64,000 nt of DNA from assembly GCA_023386045.1 (NCBI GenBank), contig JAEWKK010000030.1:62001-126000 (forward strand). Direction: 5' to 3'. The notes beneath the pieces were generated by a model. That model searched no databases. It saw nothing but the letters and a program-made list of their open reading frames with translations, and was not told the DNA's origin. Origin of the DNA: Bacteroidota bacterium. Lineage in GTDB: Bacteria; Bacteroidota; Bacteroidia; Chitinophagales; Chitinophagaceae. The position numbers were made by a program, and so were the translations under genes. Below, in pieces: positions 45,834-54,940 of the stretch (position 1 is the first letter of the stretch; each line of letters starts with the position of its first letter).

Positions 45834-47315
45834 ATGAACATGTTAGAAATGATGAAGCGTTTGTGGAAAGGCAGCCTGGCAGTAGTTGTCATGGCTTCCC
45901 TTGTTACTTCGTGCAAGAGAAGCTACGATGAGCCGCCGGTAACAGGTGCGCCCAATATTGTAGCGAATACCACTATCAAAGATCTTAAAAGCCGTTATAC
46001 CACACAGGGAACAACGGTTGCGATAAATGATGATGTGGTGATTGAGGGTATTGTGAATATGGATGACAAAAGTGGTAATTATTACCAGCAGATCTCCATC
46101 CAGGATTCAACAGGAGGTATTCTTTTGAGACTTGCCGGTTCCAACCTGAATACATCTTACCCTGTTGGCCGTAAGATCTATGTAAAAGCCAAAGGACTTT
46201 ACCTGGGCGATTATGGTAGAATGATCCAGCTGGGTGGAGGTGTTGATACCATTAATGGTGGTGTTACATTGCTCACACAGAACCTGCAGGACAAGCATAT
46301 CATCAAAGGCGAGATCAATCAGCCATTGATTCCAAGGGTAGTCACATTTTCTCAGCTGACCACTAATATGCAGGATCCTTTTGTGAACACACTGATCAAA
46401 CTGGAAAATGTTGAATTTTCGGCAGGTGATCTAAATAAGACCTATGCTGATAATGGTGCTTCCGGGAACCGTTTTGTTCAGGGTTGCACTTCGCCAACCA
46501 CCAACAGGATCACTTTACGCACCAGTGATTTCGCCAACTTCGCCACACTGCCCTTACCACAGGGTAATGGAGACATCCTTGGTATTTATTCTCTTTTCAA
46601 CACAACCAAACAGCTGACCATCAGGGATACGACCGATGTTCGTTTTTATGGTCCGCGTTGTGCCGGCGGAACAGTGGGTGGAACACCGATCTCGCTGGGA
46701 ACTTCTCCTTATACCATCAACTTTGATAATATCGGAAGCGCTTTACCCACAGGTGTCAGCGTTTCTTCCAATGCAAGCGCAACATCACTTGGAACAGCTG
46801 GTGCTTATTCTTCCACCAAGGCTTTATGGAATGGAACAAGTGCAGGTTTTAAAAATGTAGCTTCTGGTACAGGACTCACACTGGGAGCAACCAGTACGGA
46901 GCAGGACAATGCAACCAACCGTGCACTGGCAGTTCGCCAGACAGGAACCGTTGATATTGGTGGCGATCCCGGAGCTTCATTTATTTTCCTTCTTGCCAAT
47001 ACAACGGGTAAGAGCAATTTGAAAATGGATTTTCAATTGCAATCGCTCGATGTAACAAGTACAAGGATCACTACCTGGTCAGTAGATTATGCTGTAGGAG
47101 ATGCGCCTGTTTCATTTACCGATGCAACAGCAATGGGTACATTGACTACGGGTGGCAGTACATTCAGTAATACGCCGATCAGTGTCAGCTTTCCTTCTGC
47201 ACTGAATAACATTTCGCAAAAGGTATGGATCCGGATCATTGCCAAAACTCCAACAACAGGAGGAGGCAGCAGGGCTACAACAGCAATTGATGATGTTAAG
47301 TTCACATGGAACTGA
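45834..47315 (+). CDS. DUF5689 domain lipoprotein 2, paralogue of the preceding gene
   Basis: 493 residues from ATG 45834; in-frame ATGs at codons 3, 6 and 7 leave the exact start open. Lipobox VTSC with Cys27. The DUF5689 part spans about 40-275 (TIKDLKSRYTTQGTTVAINDDVVIEGIVNMDDKSGNYYQQISIQD), a closer match to the family consensus than the first copy. The C-terminal 200 residues (INFDNIGSALPTGVSV to TTAIDDVKFTWN) are nearly the same domain as in the preceding protein, so the pair arose by tandem duplication with faster change in the DUF5689 halves. It probably acts as a surface substrate-binding partner of the receptor. Confidence 0.87.
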   Translation: MNMLEMMKRLWKGSLAVVVMASLVTSCKRSYDEPPVTGAPNIVANTTIKDLKSRYTTQGTTVAINDDVVIEGIVNMDDKSGNYYQQISIQDSTGGILLRLAGSNLNTSYPVGRKIYVKAKGLYLGDYGRMIQLGGGVDTINGGVTLLTQNLQDKHIIKGEINQPLIPRVVTFSQLTTNMQDPFVNTLIKLENVEFSAGDLNKTYADNGASGNRFVQGCTSPTTNRITLRTSDFANFATLPLPQGNGDILGIYSLFNTTKQLTIRDTTDVRFYGPRCAGGTVGGTPISLGTSPYTINFDNIGSALPTGVSVSSNASATSLGTAGAYSSTKALWNGTSAGFKNVASGTGLTLGATSTEQDNATNRALAVRQTGTVDIGGDPGASFIFLLANTTGKSNLKMDFQLQSLDVTSTRITTWSVDYAVGDAPVSFTDATAMGTLTTGGSTFSNTPISVSFPSALNNISQKVWIRIIAKTPTTGGGSRATTAIDDVKFTWN

Positions 47316-47338
47316 TACAACAAAATATAATCAACGAT

Positions 47339-47362
47339 AAGCCGCTTCACCAGAGGCGGCTT
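47339..47362 (+). terminator. Possible terminator after the receptor/DUF5689 operon
   Basis: Stem AAGCCGC / GCGGCTT (47339-47345, 47356-47362) followed by a weak T-rich run. It separates the operon from the large T9SS protein gene 61 bp downstream. Confidence 0.55.
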
Positions 47363-47422
47363 CTTCGGTTAAAAATAAATCACGACGCTTTGGTCTGAGA
47401 CTGAAGTTTTAATAATGCAGCT

Positions 47423-50400
47423 ATGAAAAAATTTTACTTTTTGATTTGCCTGTTGGCGATGTCTTTAGCGGGAATTGGCCAGCAGTTATTGTCAGAACCT
47501 TTTAACTACACGCCAGATCCAACAAATGGATTGTTTGCGCAAAGCGCGGGCGTTTGGTCAAGAGTCAATACGGGTGATTCCATACTTGTAACTAGCGGCA
47601 GCCTTTCTTACACCGGACTTCCTGCTTCCACAGGTAATAAGGTGAGTTTTGATGGAAGTGGTTCCGATTATTACACAAGCTTTACTTCACAGACATCAGG
47701 AACTGTCTATGGTTCTTTTATTTTGAATGTTTCTTCTTTGGGAACACTGAATAATACCACTGGTGGTTATTTTGCCAGTTTTATCCAGGACGCCTCTACT
47801 TCAGCTTTTGGTGGAGTAGTTTGGTTAAAGGCCAGCACAACCACAGTAGGAAAATATAATATTGGAGTTTCTACCAGGAGCAGCAATTCACCTGTTTCAT
47901 GGCTGACGAACGACCTTGATCTGAACACATCTTATTTTGTAGTGATTGCCTATGAAATGGTGAGCGGTACAGCTAATGATGTTGCAAAGATCTGGTTGAA
48001 CACCACAGCTATTGGTGGAACAGAACCAGCAGCTGATGCAACAGCTGTACCAGGAACTTCCGACCTGGCAAGTGTTGCAAGGTTTTTATTAAGACAGGAT
48101 AATGCCACCAATACTCCCTTCATTGATTTTGATGAATTAAGAGTAGGCACTACCTGGGCATCAGTAACTCCAAGTGGTACAGTAACGATCCCAACGCCAA
48201 CAACAACATCCATTTCTCCTTCATCTGCCACAGCGGGTGGAACTGGTTTCAACCTTTCTGTATTTGGTACCAATTTTATCAGCGGACAATCAACTGTTAC
48301 TTGGAATGGCTCCAACCTGGTTACAACATTTGTAAGTGCAACTGAACTCACTGCTGCAGTTCCTGCATCAAACATTACCACAGCCGGAACGGCCCAGGTA
48401 GGAGTAACTACCACAGGCGCGGCTGCATCTTCCAACACGCAGACATTTACCATCAATGCGGTGGCTACTCCCGTATTGTCTGCTACATCACTGACAGCTT
48501 TTGGAAATGTTTGCATCAACACTACATCAGCACCTAATTCATTTACCATTACTGGCAATAGTCTTACAGCAGCGAATATTACTGTTGGACCTCTTGCAGG
48601 ATATAGTTTTTCAACTACATCTGGTGGAACTTATACACCATCACTGACGCTAACGCAGCCAGGTGGTTCTTATTCCCAGCAGATCTTTGTTGAGTTCACA
48701 CCTACGGCAGTTCAAAGTTATAGCGGCGATATTCCCGTTGCAGGTGGTGGAGCTTCTTCTATAAATGTTGCAGTTACAGGTGCAGGTGTGAATACTGCTC
48801 CAACGGTAACAGCAGGTGCCGCTACTAGTATTACAACTACAGGTGCTACTTTGCCAGGAACAATAACTGATGCTGGTTGCACTACTATTTCAGCCTATGG
48901 AATTGAATACAGCCTTACCAGTGGCTTTGCCAACGGAACAGGAACATCGGTGGCTGGTTCCAACCTTGCAGCTGGAAATTTTTCCGTGAACCTCTCTACC
49001 CTTGCGCCGGCTACAACCTATTATTATAAAACCTGGGCAACCAATGCCGCAGGAACTTCTTACAGTTCTGAGTTAAGTTTTATTACTACATCACCAACAG
49101 CTCCATCAGCTCCTGTGGCAACTGCAGCTACTGCGGTAACATCCACCGGCTTTACTGCCAACTGGAATGCTGTTGCAGGTGCTACCAACTACCGCCTCGA
49201 TGTTTATACACTGGCAGCAGGTGGCGTAACAGATATTGCAGGATGGAACTTTGCCACCAATACGGCAGCTGCACAAACTGCTGATGTAGGTAATGCAAAT
49301 AATATCGGTATTCAAACTGTTACACCAAACGGACTGAATACTATTTCATGGCCCGGTGGTCCTTCCGGATCCAGTGGTACTCCCAATCCTTATTCTGTAT
49401 CTGCTAACGGCTGGGATAATGGTATGAATACAAAATACTGGCAGATTGATGTGAATACAACGGGAGCGACAAACATCACACTGTCTTCTTTGCAGGGAAG
49501 TTCAAGTACAGGACCTTCTGCATTTAAAGTTCAATACAAAGTGGGTGCAGCAGGAACATGGACAGATGTAACAGGAGGCACAGTAACACTGACAACCGCA
49601 GTTTCTCCGGGAACACTTTCTACCTGGGGCAGCATCAGTAACCTGGCGCTTCCTTCTGCGGTTGACAACCAGCCACTGGTGTCGATCCGCTGGATCTCTA
49701 CCAGCAATACTGCTGTCAATGGATCAGCTGTTTCAGCTACAGGTACCAGCAGGATCTCTGCGATCTATGTGAAAGGAAGTTCAGGTAGTGGAACCACACC
49801 AGTGTATGTTACCGGCTACCAGGATCTTTCTGTAGGTAATGTTACTTCATATGCAGTTACAGGCTTGACAAGCGGTACTACTTATTACTATGTTGTTCGT
49901 GCTGAAAATGCGGGTGGTATTTCTGCCAATTCAAATGACATCAGTGTAACAACAGTAATTCCTGTTATACCAACCATCACCAATACTTCTTTAACAGGAT
50001 TTGGCAACCAGTGCGTGAACACCACTTCTACAGCGGCAAATACATTTACCATCAATGGAACCAATCTTACAAATGCCAATATAACTGTAGGACCATTGGC
50101 TGGATACCTCTTTGCAACAACTGCAGGCGGACCATTTACACCAGGCCTTTCATTGACACAGGCTGGTGGAACCTATTCACAGCAGGTTTATGTGGTATTC
50201 AACCCAACAGCGGTTCAGTCTTACAATGGAGATATTCCTGTAGCAGGTGGTGGTACCAGTTCTGCAACCAATGTAGCTGTAACAGGAGCTGGTGTGAATA
50301 CAACTCCTTCAGTTACTACCGGAGGTTCAAGTGCTGTAACTAATAATGCAGCAACGCTTGCAGGAAGCATCACAGCAACTGGTTGCAGTGCCATCAGTGC

Positions 50401-51505
50401 TTATGGTATTGAATACAGCACCACCAGCAATTTCCCCAATGGTACTGGAACTCAGGTTACATCAACCAACCTGGCAGGTGGCAATTTCACTTCATCCCTG
50501 ACAGGTTTGAACAACGGTATCACTTATTATTATAAAGCCTATGCTACCAATGCAGGAGGTACGGATTATGGTACAGAGCAATCATTTACCACACTGGCTG
50601 CTCCACCAGCATCATTGAGTGCAACTGCCTTAACAGGATTTGGAAGCCTTTGCATCAACAATGTTGCAGGTCCGAATTCATTTACCATTAGTGGTACCAA
50701 TCTGACTGCAGCTAATATTACAGTGGGCCCACTTGCGGGTTATACCTTCTCAACATCAGCTAATGGAACTTATAGCAATTCACTGAATCTTACGCAGCCG
50801 GGTGGTACTTACAGCCAGGTGATCTATGTAAAATTCAATCCTACTGCAGCTCAAACCTATAATGGAAACATTCCAGTAGGTGGAGGCGGTGCTTCAACCA
50901 TTAATGTGGCGGTAACAGGAACAGGTACAAATGGTGCACCTGCCGTTACTACCAATAGTGTAACTTCTATTACCACCAGTTCAGCTATATTATCAGGAGC
51001 CGTAACTGCACAGGGTTGTTCAGCAGTTCAGGAATATGGTTTCGAATACAGTGTGTTCAACAACTTTACGCCAGGAACAGGCATTAAAGCGGCTACAGCC
51101 AGTGGTGTGATCACTGGTGCTTTTACAAAGCAGCTGAATGGTCTGGTTCAGGGCACTACTTATTATTTCAGGGCCTATGCTACCAATGCCGGGGGCACAG
51201 CTTACGGAGAGCAGCAATCCTTTGTGGTTCTTTCCATTCCAGATGCCTTTACAGTGTATCCAAACCCTGTTCTTCGCGGAAGGGAAATGAGTTTCAGCAT
51301 GAACAACCTGAAACTGGGCTATGTTGGAATTGAGATCTATAACAATGCAGGCCAACAGGTGTACAGGAAACATTTCAACAACCAGAATCATTTCATTAAT
51401 GAAAGGATCACCATGCCTTATGAACTGGCTACAGGTATTTACACGATCAGAATTGTGAACGATACTGAAGTGCTGGATAAAAAGACCATCCTGATCATCG
51501 ATTGA
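47423..51505 (+). CDS. Large T9SS-secreted repeat protein with IPT/TIG and fibronectin-like modules
   Basis: 1360 residues, signal peptide ending GIGQ (20). Residues 21-250 are a lectin-like sandwich with an IDFDELRVG motif. An IPT/TIG domain follows (about 255-345: TSISPSSATAGGTGFNLSVFGTNF). Then three copies of a composite module start near residues 350, 850 and 1060. Each has an immunoglobulin-like domain (NSFTI.G..LT.ANITVGPLAGY.F to PVAGGGASS.NVAVTG) and a fibronectin-like domain ending TTYYYK.WATNA.GT.Y. A longer insert with an extra beta domain sits in copy one. The C-terminus (FTVYPNPVLRGREMSF to KKTILIID) is a T9SS type A sorting domain. It may be the surface adhesin or depolymerase scaffold of the adjacent receptor operon; no catalytic motif seen. 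Confidence 0.86.
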   Translation: MKKFYFLICLLAMSLAGIGQQLLSEPFNYTPDPTNGLFAQSAGVWSRVNTGDSILVTSGSLSYTGLPASTGNKVSFDGSGSDYYTSFTSQTSGTVYGSFILNVSSLGTLNNTTGGYFASFIQDASTSAFGGVVWLKASTTTVGKYNIGVSTRSSNSPVSWLTNDLDLNTSYFVVIAYEMVSGTANDVAKIWLNTTAIGGTEPAADATAVPGTSDLASVARFLLRQDNATNTPFIDFDELRVGTTWASVTPSGTVTIPTPTTTSISPSSATAGGTGFNLSVFGTNFISGQSTVTWNGSNLVTTFVSATELTAAVPASNITTAGTAQVGVTTTGAAASSNTQTFTINAVATPVLSATSLTAFGNVCINTTSAPNSFTITGNSLTAANITVGPLAGYSFSTTSGGTYTPSLTLTQPGGSYSQQIFVEFTPTAVQSYSGDIPVAGGGASSINVAVTGAGVNTAPTVTAGAATSITTTGATLPGTITDAGCTTISAYGIEYSLTSGFANGTGTSVAGSNLAAGNFSVNLSTLAPATTYYYKTWATNAAGTSYSSELSFITTSPTAPSAPVATAATAVTSTGFTANWNAVAGATNYRLDVYTLAAGGVTDIAGWNFATNTAAAQTADVGNANNIGIQTVTPNGLNTISWPGGPSGSSGTPNPYSVSANGWDNGMNTKYWQIDVNTTGATNITLSSLQGSSSTGPSAFKVQYKVGAAGTWTDVTGGTVTLTTAVSPGTLSTWGSISNLALPSAVDNQPLVSIRWISTSNTAVNGSAVSATGTSRISAIYVKGSSGSGTTPVYVTGYQDLSVGNVTSYAVTGLTSGTTYYYVVRAENAGGISANSNDISVTTVIPVIPTITNTSLTGFGNQCVNTTSTAANTFTINGTNLTNANITVGPLAGYLFATTAGGPFTPGLSLTQAGGTYSQQVYVVFNPTAVQSYNGDIPVAGGGTSSATNVAVTGAGVNTTPSVTTGGSSAVTNNAATLAGSITATGCSAISAYGIEYSTTSNFPNGTGTQVTSTNLAGGNFTSSLTGLNNGITYYYKAYATNAGGTDYGTEQSFTTLAAPPASLSATALTGFGSLCINNVAGPNSFTISGTNLTAANITVGPLAGYTFSTSANGTYSNSLNLTQPGGTYSQVIYVKFNPTAAQTYNGNIPVGGGGASTINVAVTGTGTNGAPAVTTNSVTSITTSSAILSGAVTAQGCSAVQEYGFEYSVFNNFTPGTGIKAATASGVITGAFTKQLNGLVQGTTYYFRAYATNAGGTAYGEQQSFVVLSIPDAFTVYPNPVLRGREMSFSMNNLKLGYVGIEIYNNAGQQVYRKHFNNQNHFINERITMPYELATGIYTIRIVNDTEVLDKKTILIID

Positions 51506-51522
51506 TCAATCGGTATAAATAG

Positions 51523-51552
51523 AAAAGAGGCTCACAGGGAGCCTCTTTTTTT
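51523..51552. terminator. Bidirectional terminator
   Basis: Perfect 10-bp stem AAAAGAGGCT / AGCCTCTTTT (51523-51532, 51540-51549) with a 7-base loop and a T-run on the + strand. It sits between convergent genes and can serve both. Confidence 0.88.
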
Positions 51553-51570
51553 ATGCGATGTTTTGAAAGA

Positions 51571-51993
51571 TTATCTTAAACGATCCATGCTTTTGATCAG
51601 CTTCTCATCTTTCCATATTCCCCTGGCCGCAAGTATGTAACAACCAAGAATGCCGAAATGAAAAATGCACCATAAAGCAATCGTACCGCTGCCACTGGCG
51701 AAATTGTTGATCTCAAGAAAATACATAACCAGCAGGATCACAGTTACAAACATACCGAGATAGCAAAGCTTGAGCTGCAACTTCCTGTTGTCGAATAAAA
51801 AAATGGTAACAAAGGCAATGGCTCCTGATAATACACTTAGAATCGTAAGCCAGATTGTTGTACGCGCATTGAGATCGATTGAGCTTGGAACGGCATCTTT
51901 CAGCCAGTCGCCCGTAAAAAATGGAAAGCGAAAAGTTACTGCAGCAAAGATAGCAGCAAGCAGCAGCCAGATAGTTTGAATTCTTTGGATCAT
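51571..51993 (-). CDS. DUF4293 family membrane protein
   Basis: 140 residues with four membrane helices (about 7-25, 48-68, 75-95, 105-125) and the typical start MIQRIQTIWLLLAAIFA. The family is confined to Bacteroidota and has no known function. It follows glyA on the same strand by 10 bp, so the two are probably co-transcribed. Confidence 0.85.
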   Translation of the reverse strand: MIQRIQTIWLLLAAIFAAVTFRFPFFTGDWLKDAVPSSIDLNARTTIWLTILSVLSGAIAFVTIFLFDNRKLQLKLCYLGMFVTVILLVMYFLEINNFASGSGTIALWCIFHFGILGCYILAARGIWKDEKLIKSMDRLR

Positions 51994-52003
51994 AATAATT
52001 GAT

Positions 52004-53284
52004 TTATCCCATTTCAGGGTAAAGTGGAAATTGTTTCATAAATGAATGCACATCATCTGATACGCTGCTAATAGTATTTGCATCATCAGCGTTCATCAGA
52101 ACCTTATCGATAAGATCAACCACAGTTGACATATGCTCTTCCTTCATGCCTCTTGTAGTGATGGCAGGAACACCAACGCGAATGCCCGAGGTTACAAAAG
52201 GTGATTTATCATCGTAAGGCACTGCATTTTTATTCAAAGTGATGTGTGCTTTGTCAAGAGTTTCCTGGGCTTTTTTCCCTGTGAGATTTTTATTTCTCAG
52301 GTCGATCAGCATGAGGTGGTTATCGGTGCCACCGCTGATGATATGATAACCCTTGTCAACAAAAGCTTTGGCCATAGCCTGTGCATTTGCTTTCACCTGC
52401 TTTGCATATTTAGTGAAGTCTTCCGTTTGTAATTCTCCAAATGCAATAGCTTTTGCAGCGATCACATGTTCCAGCGGACCGCCCTGCGTGCCGGGGAATA
52501 CGGCCATATCCAGCAAATGGCTCATCATGCGGGTATTTCCTTTTGGATCTTTCACACCAAAAGGATTTTCAAAATCCTTGCGCATTAAAATGATGCCGCC
52601 TCTTGGACCACGTAAGGTTTTGTGAGTAGTGGAAGTAACGAAATGGCAATGATCGAATGGATCTGCAAGCAAACCTTTGGCGATCAGTCCTGCAGGATGT
52701 GCGATATCGGCCATAATAAATGCACCCACTTCATCTGCAATCTTCCTGATCCTTTGATAATCCCAGTCGCGACTATAGGCAGAAGCGCCGCAGATGATCA
52801 GTTTTGGTTTTTCTTTTCTTGCCACTTCTTCCATCTGGTCGTAGTTCACCAGTCCTGTTTCCCTGTCAACACTATAAAAGAAAGGCTGGTATAATTTACC
52901 ACTGAAATTTACTGGTGATCCATGTGTAAGGTGACCACCCATACTGAGGTCCAGGCCAAGAATCTTGTCGCCGGGTTTTAATATGGCCAGCATTAAGGAA
53001 GCATTGGCCTGAGCACCGCTATGAGGTTGAACATTGGCGTACTCGCAGTTAAAGACCTGTTTGATGCGGTCTATGGCCAGCTGCTCGGTTTCATCTACAA
53101 ACTCGCAGCCCCCATAATATCTTCTGCCGGGATAACCTTCTGCATATTTATTGGTCATCACATTTCCCATGGCCTGCATGACCTGTAAAGAAGTGAAGTT
53201 CTCAGATGCGATCAGTTCGATGCCATGGCGCTGGCGTTCCAATTCTTTTCGAATAATGTCAAATACCTGATTGTCTCTTTGCAT
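52004..53284 (-). CDS. glyA: Serine hydroxymethyltransferase
   Basis: 426 residues. A cytosolic PLP enzyme interconverting serine plus tetrahydrofolate with glycine plus methylene-tetrahydrofolate, the main one-carbon supply. The start is ATG 53284 (MQRDNQVFDIIRKEL), which matches the family N-terminus; an open frame continues to 53359 without similarity. Seen motifs: LIASENF, YAEGYPGRRYYGG, PHSGAQAN, and the PLP lysine Lys222 in STTHKTLRGPRGG. Full length and intact. 215 bp separate it from the divergent nucleotidyltransferase gene. Confidence 0.97.
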   Translation of the reverse strand: MQRDNQVFDIIRKELERQRHGIELIASENFTSLQVMQAMGNVMTNKYAEGYPGRRYYGGCEFVDETEQLAIDRIKQVFNCEYANVQPHSGAQANASLMLAILKPGDKILGLDLSMGGHLTHGSPVNFSGKLYQPFFYSVDRETGLVNYDQMEEVARKEKPKLIICGASAYSRDWDYQRIRKIADEVGAFIMADIAHPAGLIAKGLLADPFDHCHFVTSTTHKTLRGPRGGIILMRKDFENPFGVKDPKGNTRMMSHLLDMAVFPGTQGGPLEHVIAAKAIAFGELQTEDFTKYAKQVKANAQAMAKAFVDKGYHIISGGTDNHLMLIDLRNKNLTGKKAQETLDKAHITLNKNAVPYDDKSPFVTSGIRVGVPAITTRGMKEEHMSTVVDLIDKVLMNADDANTISSVSDDVHSFMKQFPLYPEMG

Positions 53285-53499
53285 GATAGATGATTCAATT
53301 GTTTGTTGTACAGGCCCTGCGATCTTTAAACAATATAACAGAGCTGAAGCTATGCGCAAAAATAAGCCTGCTCTTCATAGCAAAACCATTTCTTGCATTC
53401 TTTCAAAAATCAGTAATTTCACCAGCTTTTTAATTAAACCCTTGTTCATGATGGCAGAAGGGAAGATCAGCGAAACAGAGGCCATCAAAACATCATTAC

Positions 53500-54492
53500 A
53501 TGAAAGCAATTATTCCTGTAGCAGGAGCTGGCACAAAACTCAGACCTCATACCTATACACAGCCTAAGGCCCTGATCCCTCTTGCGGGTAAGACGGTGCT
53601 TAGCATTATTGTTGACCAGCTGAAAGAAGGCGGCATCAATGAATTTATTTTTATAGTAGGCTACCTGGGAGAAAAGATCCAGGATTACGTGAAGCTGAAT
53701 TACCCCGATATCTCCGCGCATTTTGTTTACCAGAACGACAGGCAGGGCATAGGTCATGCCGTTCGACTGACCAGGAGCATTGTAAAGAATGATGAGATCT
53801 TTATTGTGCTGGGAGATACGATTTGTGATTTTGATATGAAGGAAGTGCTGAGCAGTCCAACTTCGATGATCGGTGTAAAGAAAGTGGATGATCCCCGCAA
53901 TTTTGGCGTGGCCGAACTGGAGGAAGAAAACATCATCAGCCACGTGGTGGAAAAACCGCAGATACCCAAATCAAACCTTGCCCTGGTTGGCATCTATAAG
54001 ATCAAAGAAACCGAACTTCTTTTTCAATGTCTTGATACCAATATCAAGGGTGGCATTAAAACCCATGGTGAGTACAGCATCACCGATGCATTGGATTGCA
54101 TGATCAAAAGCGGGGCAGAATTCAAAGCATTTAAAGTAGACAGCTGGTTTGATTGCGGTAGGAGAGAAACCCTGCTTGAGTCCAATGCTACGCTGCTAAA
54201 AAAATTCAATTCCAGGACCGAGCAATGTCCTCAATTTGAAAATACGGTTCTGATACAACCAGTAAGTGTTGGTAAGAACTGCACTTTGAAGAACTCCATC
54301 ATTGGTCCCAATGTAACGATAGGCGACAATACCGAAATTGATGCTTCCATCATCAAAAGTTCCATCATAGGATCCTTTTCCACTCTATCAGACATCGTTC
54401 TTGATTTTTCCCTCATTGGCAGCGACACCACCATCCGTGGCGAAACCCGAACCCTGAATATTGGTGATAATACGGATATAGATCTGGGATAG
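53500..54492 (+). CDS. Sugar-phosphate nucleotidyltransferase with left-handed beta-helix tail
   Basis: 330 residues. The N-terminal Rossmann-like domain carries the pyrophosphorylase signature AGAGTKLRPHTYTQPKALIPLAGK (8-31), where the usual Arg after GxGT is Lys, plus FVYQNDRQGIGHA, VLGDT and VEKP. Residues about 235-330 contain hexapeptide-like repeats (LKNSIIGPNVTIGDNTEIDASIIKSSIIG) forming a left-handed beta-helix. The layout suits glucose-1-phosphate thymidylyltransferase or mannose-1-phosphate guanylyltransferase-like enzymes that make NDP-sugars for surface glycans; the exact sugar cannot be set. No glycan biosynthesis genes lie beside it. Confidence 0.9.
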   Translation: MKAIIPVAGAGTKLRPHTYTQPKALIPLAGKTVLSIIVDQLKEGGINEFIFIVGYLGEKIQDYVKLNYPDISAHFVYQNDRQGIGHAVRLTRSIVKNDEIFIVLGDTICDFDMKEVLSSPTSMIGVKKVDDPRNFGVAELEEENIISHVVEKPQIPKSNLALVGIYKIKETELLFQCLDTNIKGGIKTHGEYSITDALDCMIKSGAEFKAFKVDSWFDCGRRETLLESNATLLKKFNSRTEQCPQFENTVLIQPVSVGKNCTLKNSIIGPNVTIGDNTEIDASIIKSSIIGSFSTLSDIVLDFSLIGSDTTIRGETRTLNIGDNTDIDLG

Positions 54493-54539
54493 GTGATAGT
54501 TAATGGTTCATAGTTCATGGTTTTTAGAGTGCAAAAGCA

Positions 54540-54807
54540 TTTGTCATCCTGAAAGGATCACGAGTTGGAAGGTTTTTTTTACAAATCTTTTGTCACCCTG
54601 TAAGGGGTCACCCTGTAAGAATTGTGTGTCACAGTTTAAGGGTCATTGTGCTCTTGGTGGTTCTTTGTGTCCTTGGTGCTCCTCAAAAAAGTTGAAACGA
54701 AAAGTAGAGTGAGTGCGAGGAAGAACAGCCGGATCACAAAGGACACGGTGGAGGCACGAAGAACACAGCGTAAGGTTTAAAGTTCCCATTCCTTCCAGGA
54801 TGACAAA
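54540..54807. repeat. REP/MITE-like non-coding element with terminal inverted repeats
   Basis: Perfect 12-bp inverted ends TTTGTCATCCTG (54540-54551) and CAGGATGACAAA (54796-54807). Inside, a GGTGGTTCTTTGTGTCCTTGG-type segment (about 54650-54685) is matched in inverted form by AAGGACACGGTGGAGGCACG (about 54738-54757). Such GTG/CTTGG motifs resemble the interspersed repeats of many Bacteroidota. It occupies most of the 448-bp gap before the next gene; no ORF there looks real. Confidence 0.65.
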
Positions 54808-54848
54808 TGAAAGAGTAAAAGGTGGAGGGAAAGAAAAAACCAGAGGAT

Positions 54849-54919
54849 ACTCACCACTCACCACTGACCACTCACCATCACTCACCACTCACCACTCACC
54901 ACTCACCATAACTCACCAT
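54849..54919. repeat. 7-bp tandem array (ACTCACC) next to a start codon
   Basis: Four exact adjacent copies of ACTCACC plus several interrupted ones (ACTGACC, ACTCACCATC, ACTCACCATA). It ends about 22 bp before the ATG of the nitronate monooxygenase-like gene, so copy-number change would alter the leader or promoter spacing. Confidence 0.85.
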
Positions 54920-54940
54920 CCCCCTCATTATCTTTGCCGC

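Noticed and set aside
47950..48558. 202-codon open frame on the minus strand
   Set aside because: It lies wholly inside the large T9SS protein gene and its protein is low-complexity Val/Ala/Pro, the typical antisense shadow of Thr/Gly/Asn-rich coding DNA.
53485..53943. 152-codon minus-strand frame
   Set aside because: Antisense to the nucleotidyltransferase gene, which has clear family motifs; the minus-strand product has none.
54713..54940. Upstream extension of the nitronate monooxygenase-like gene through the ACTCACC array
   Set aside because: The extra 76 residues are translated repeat DNA (SPLTTDHSPSLTTHHSPLT); the conserved protein starts at 54941.
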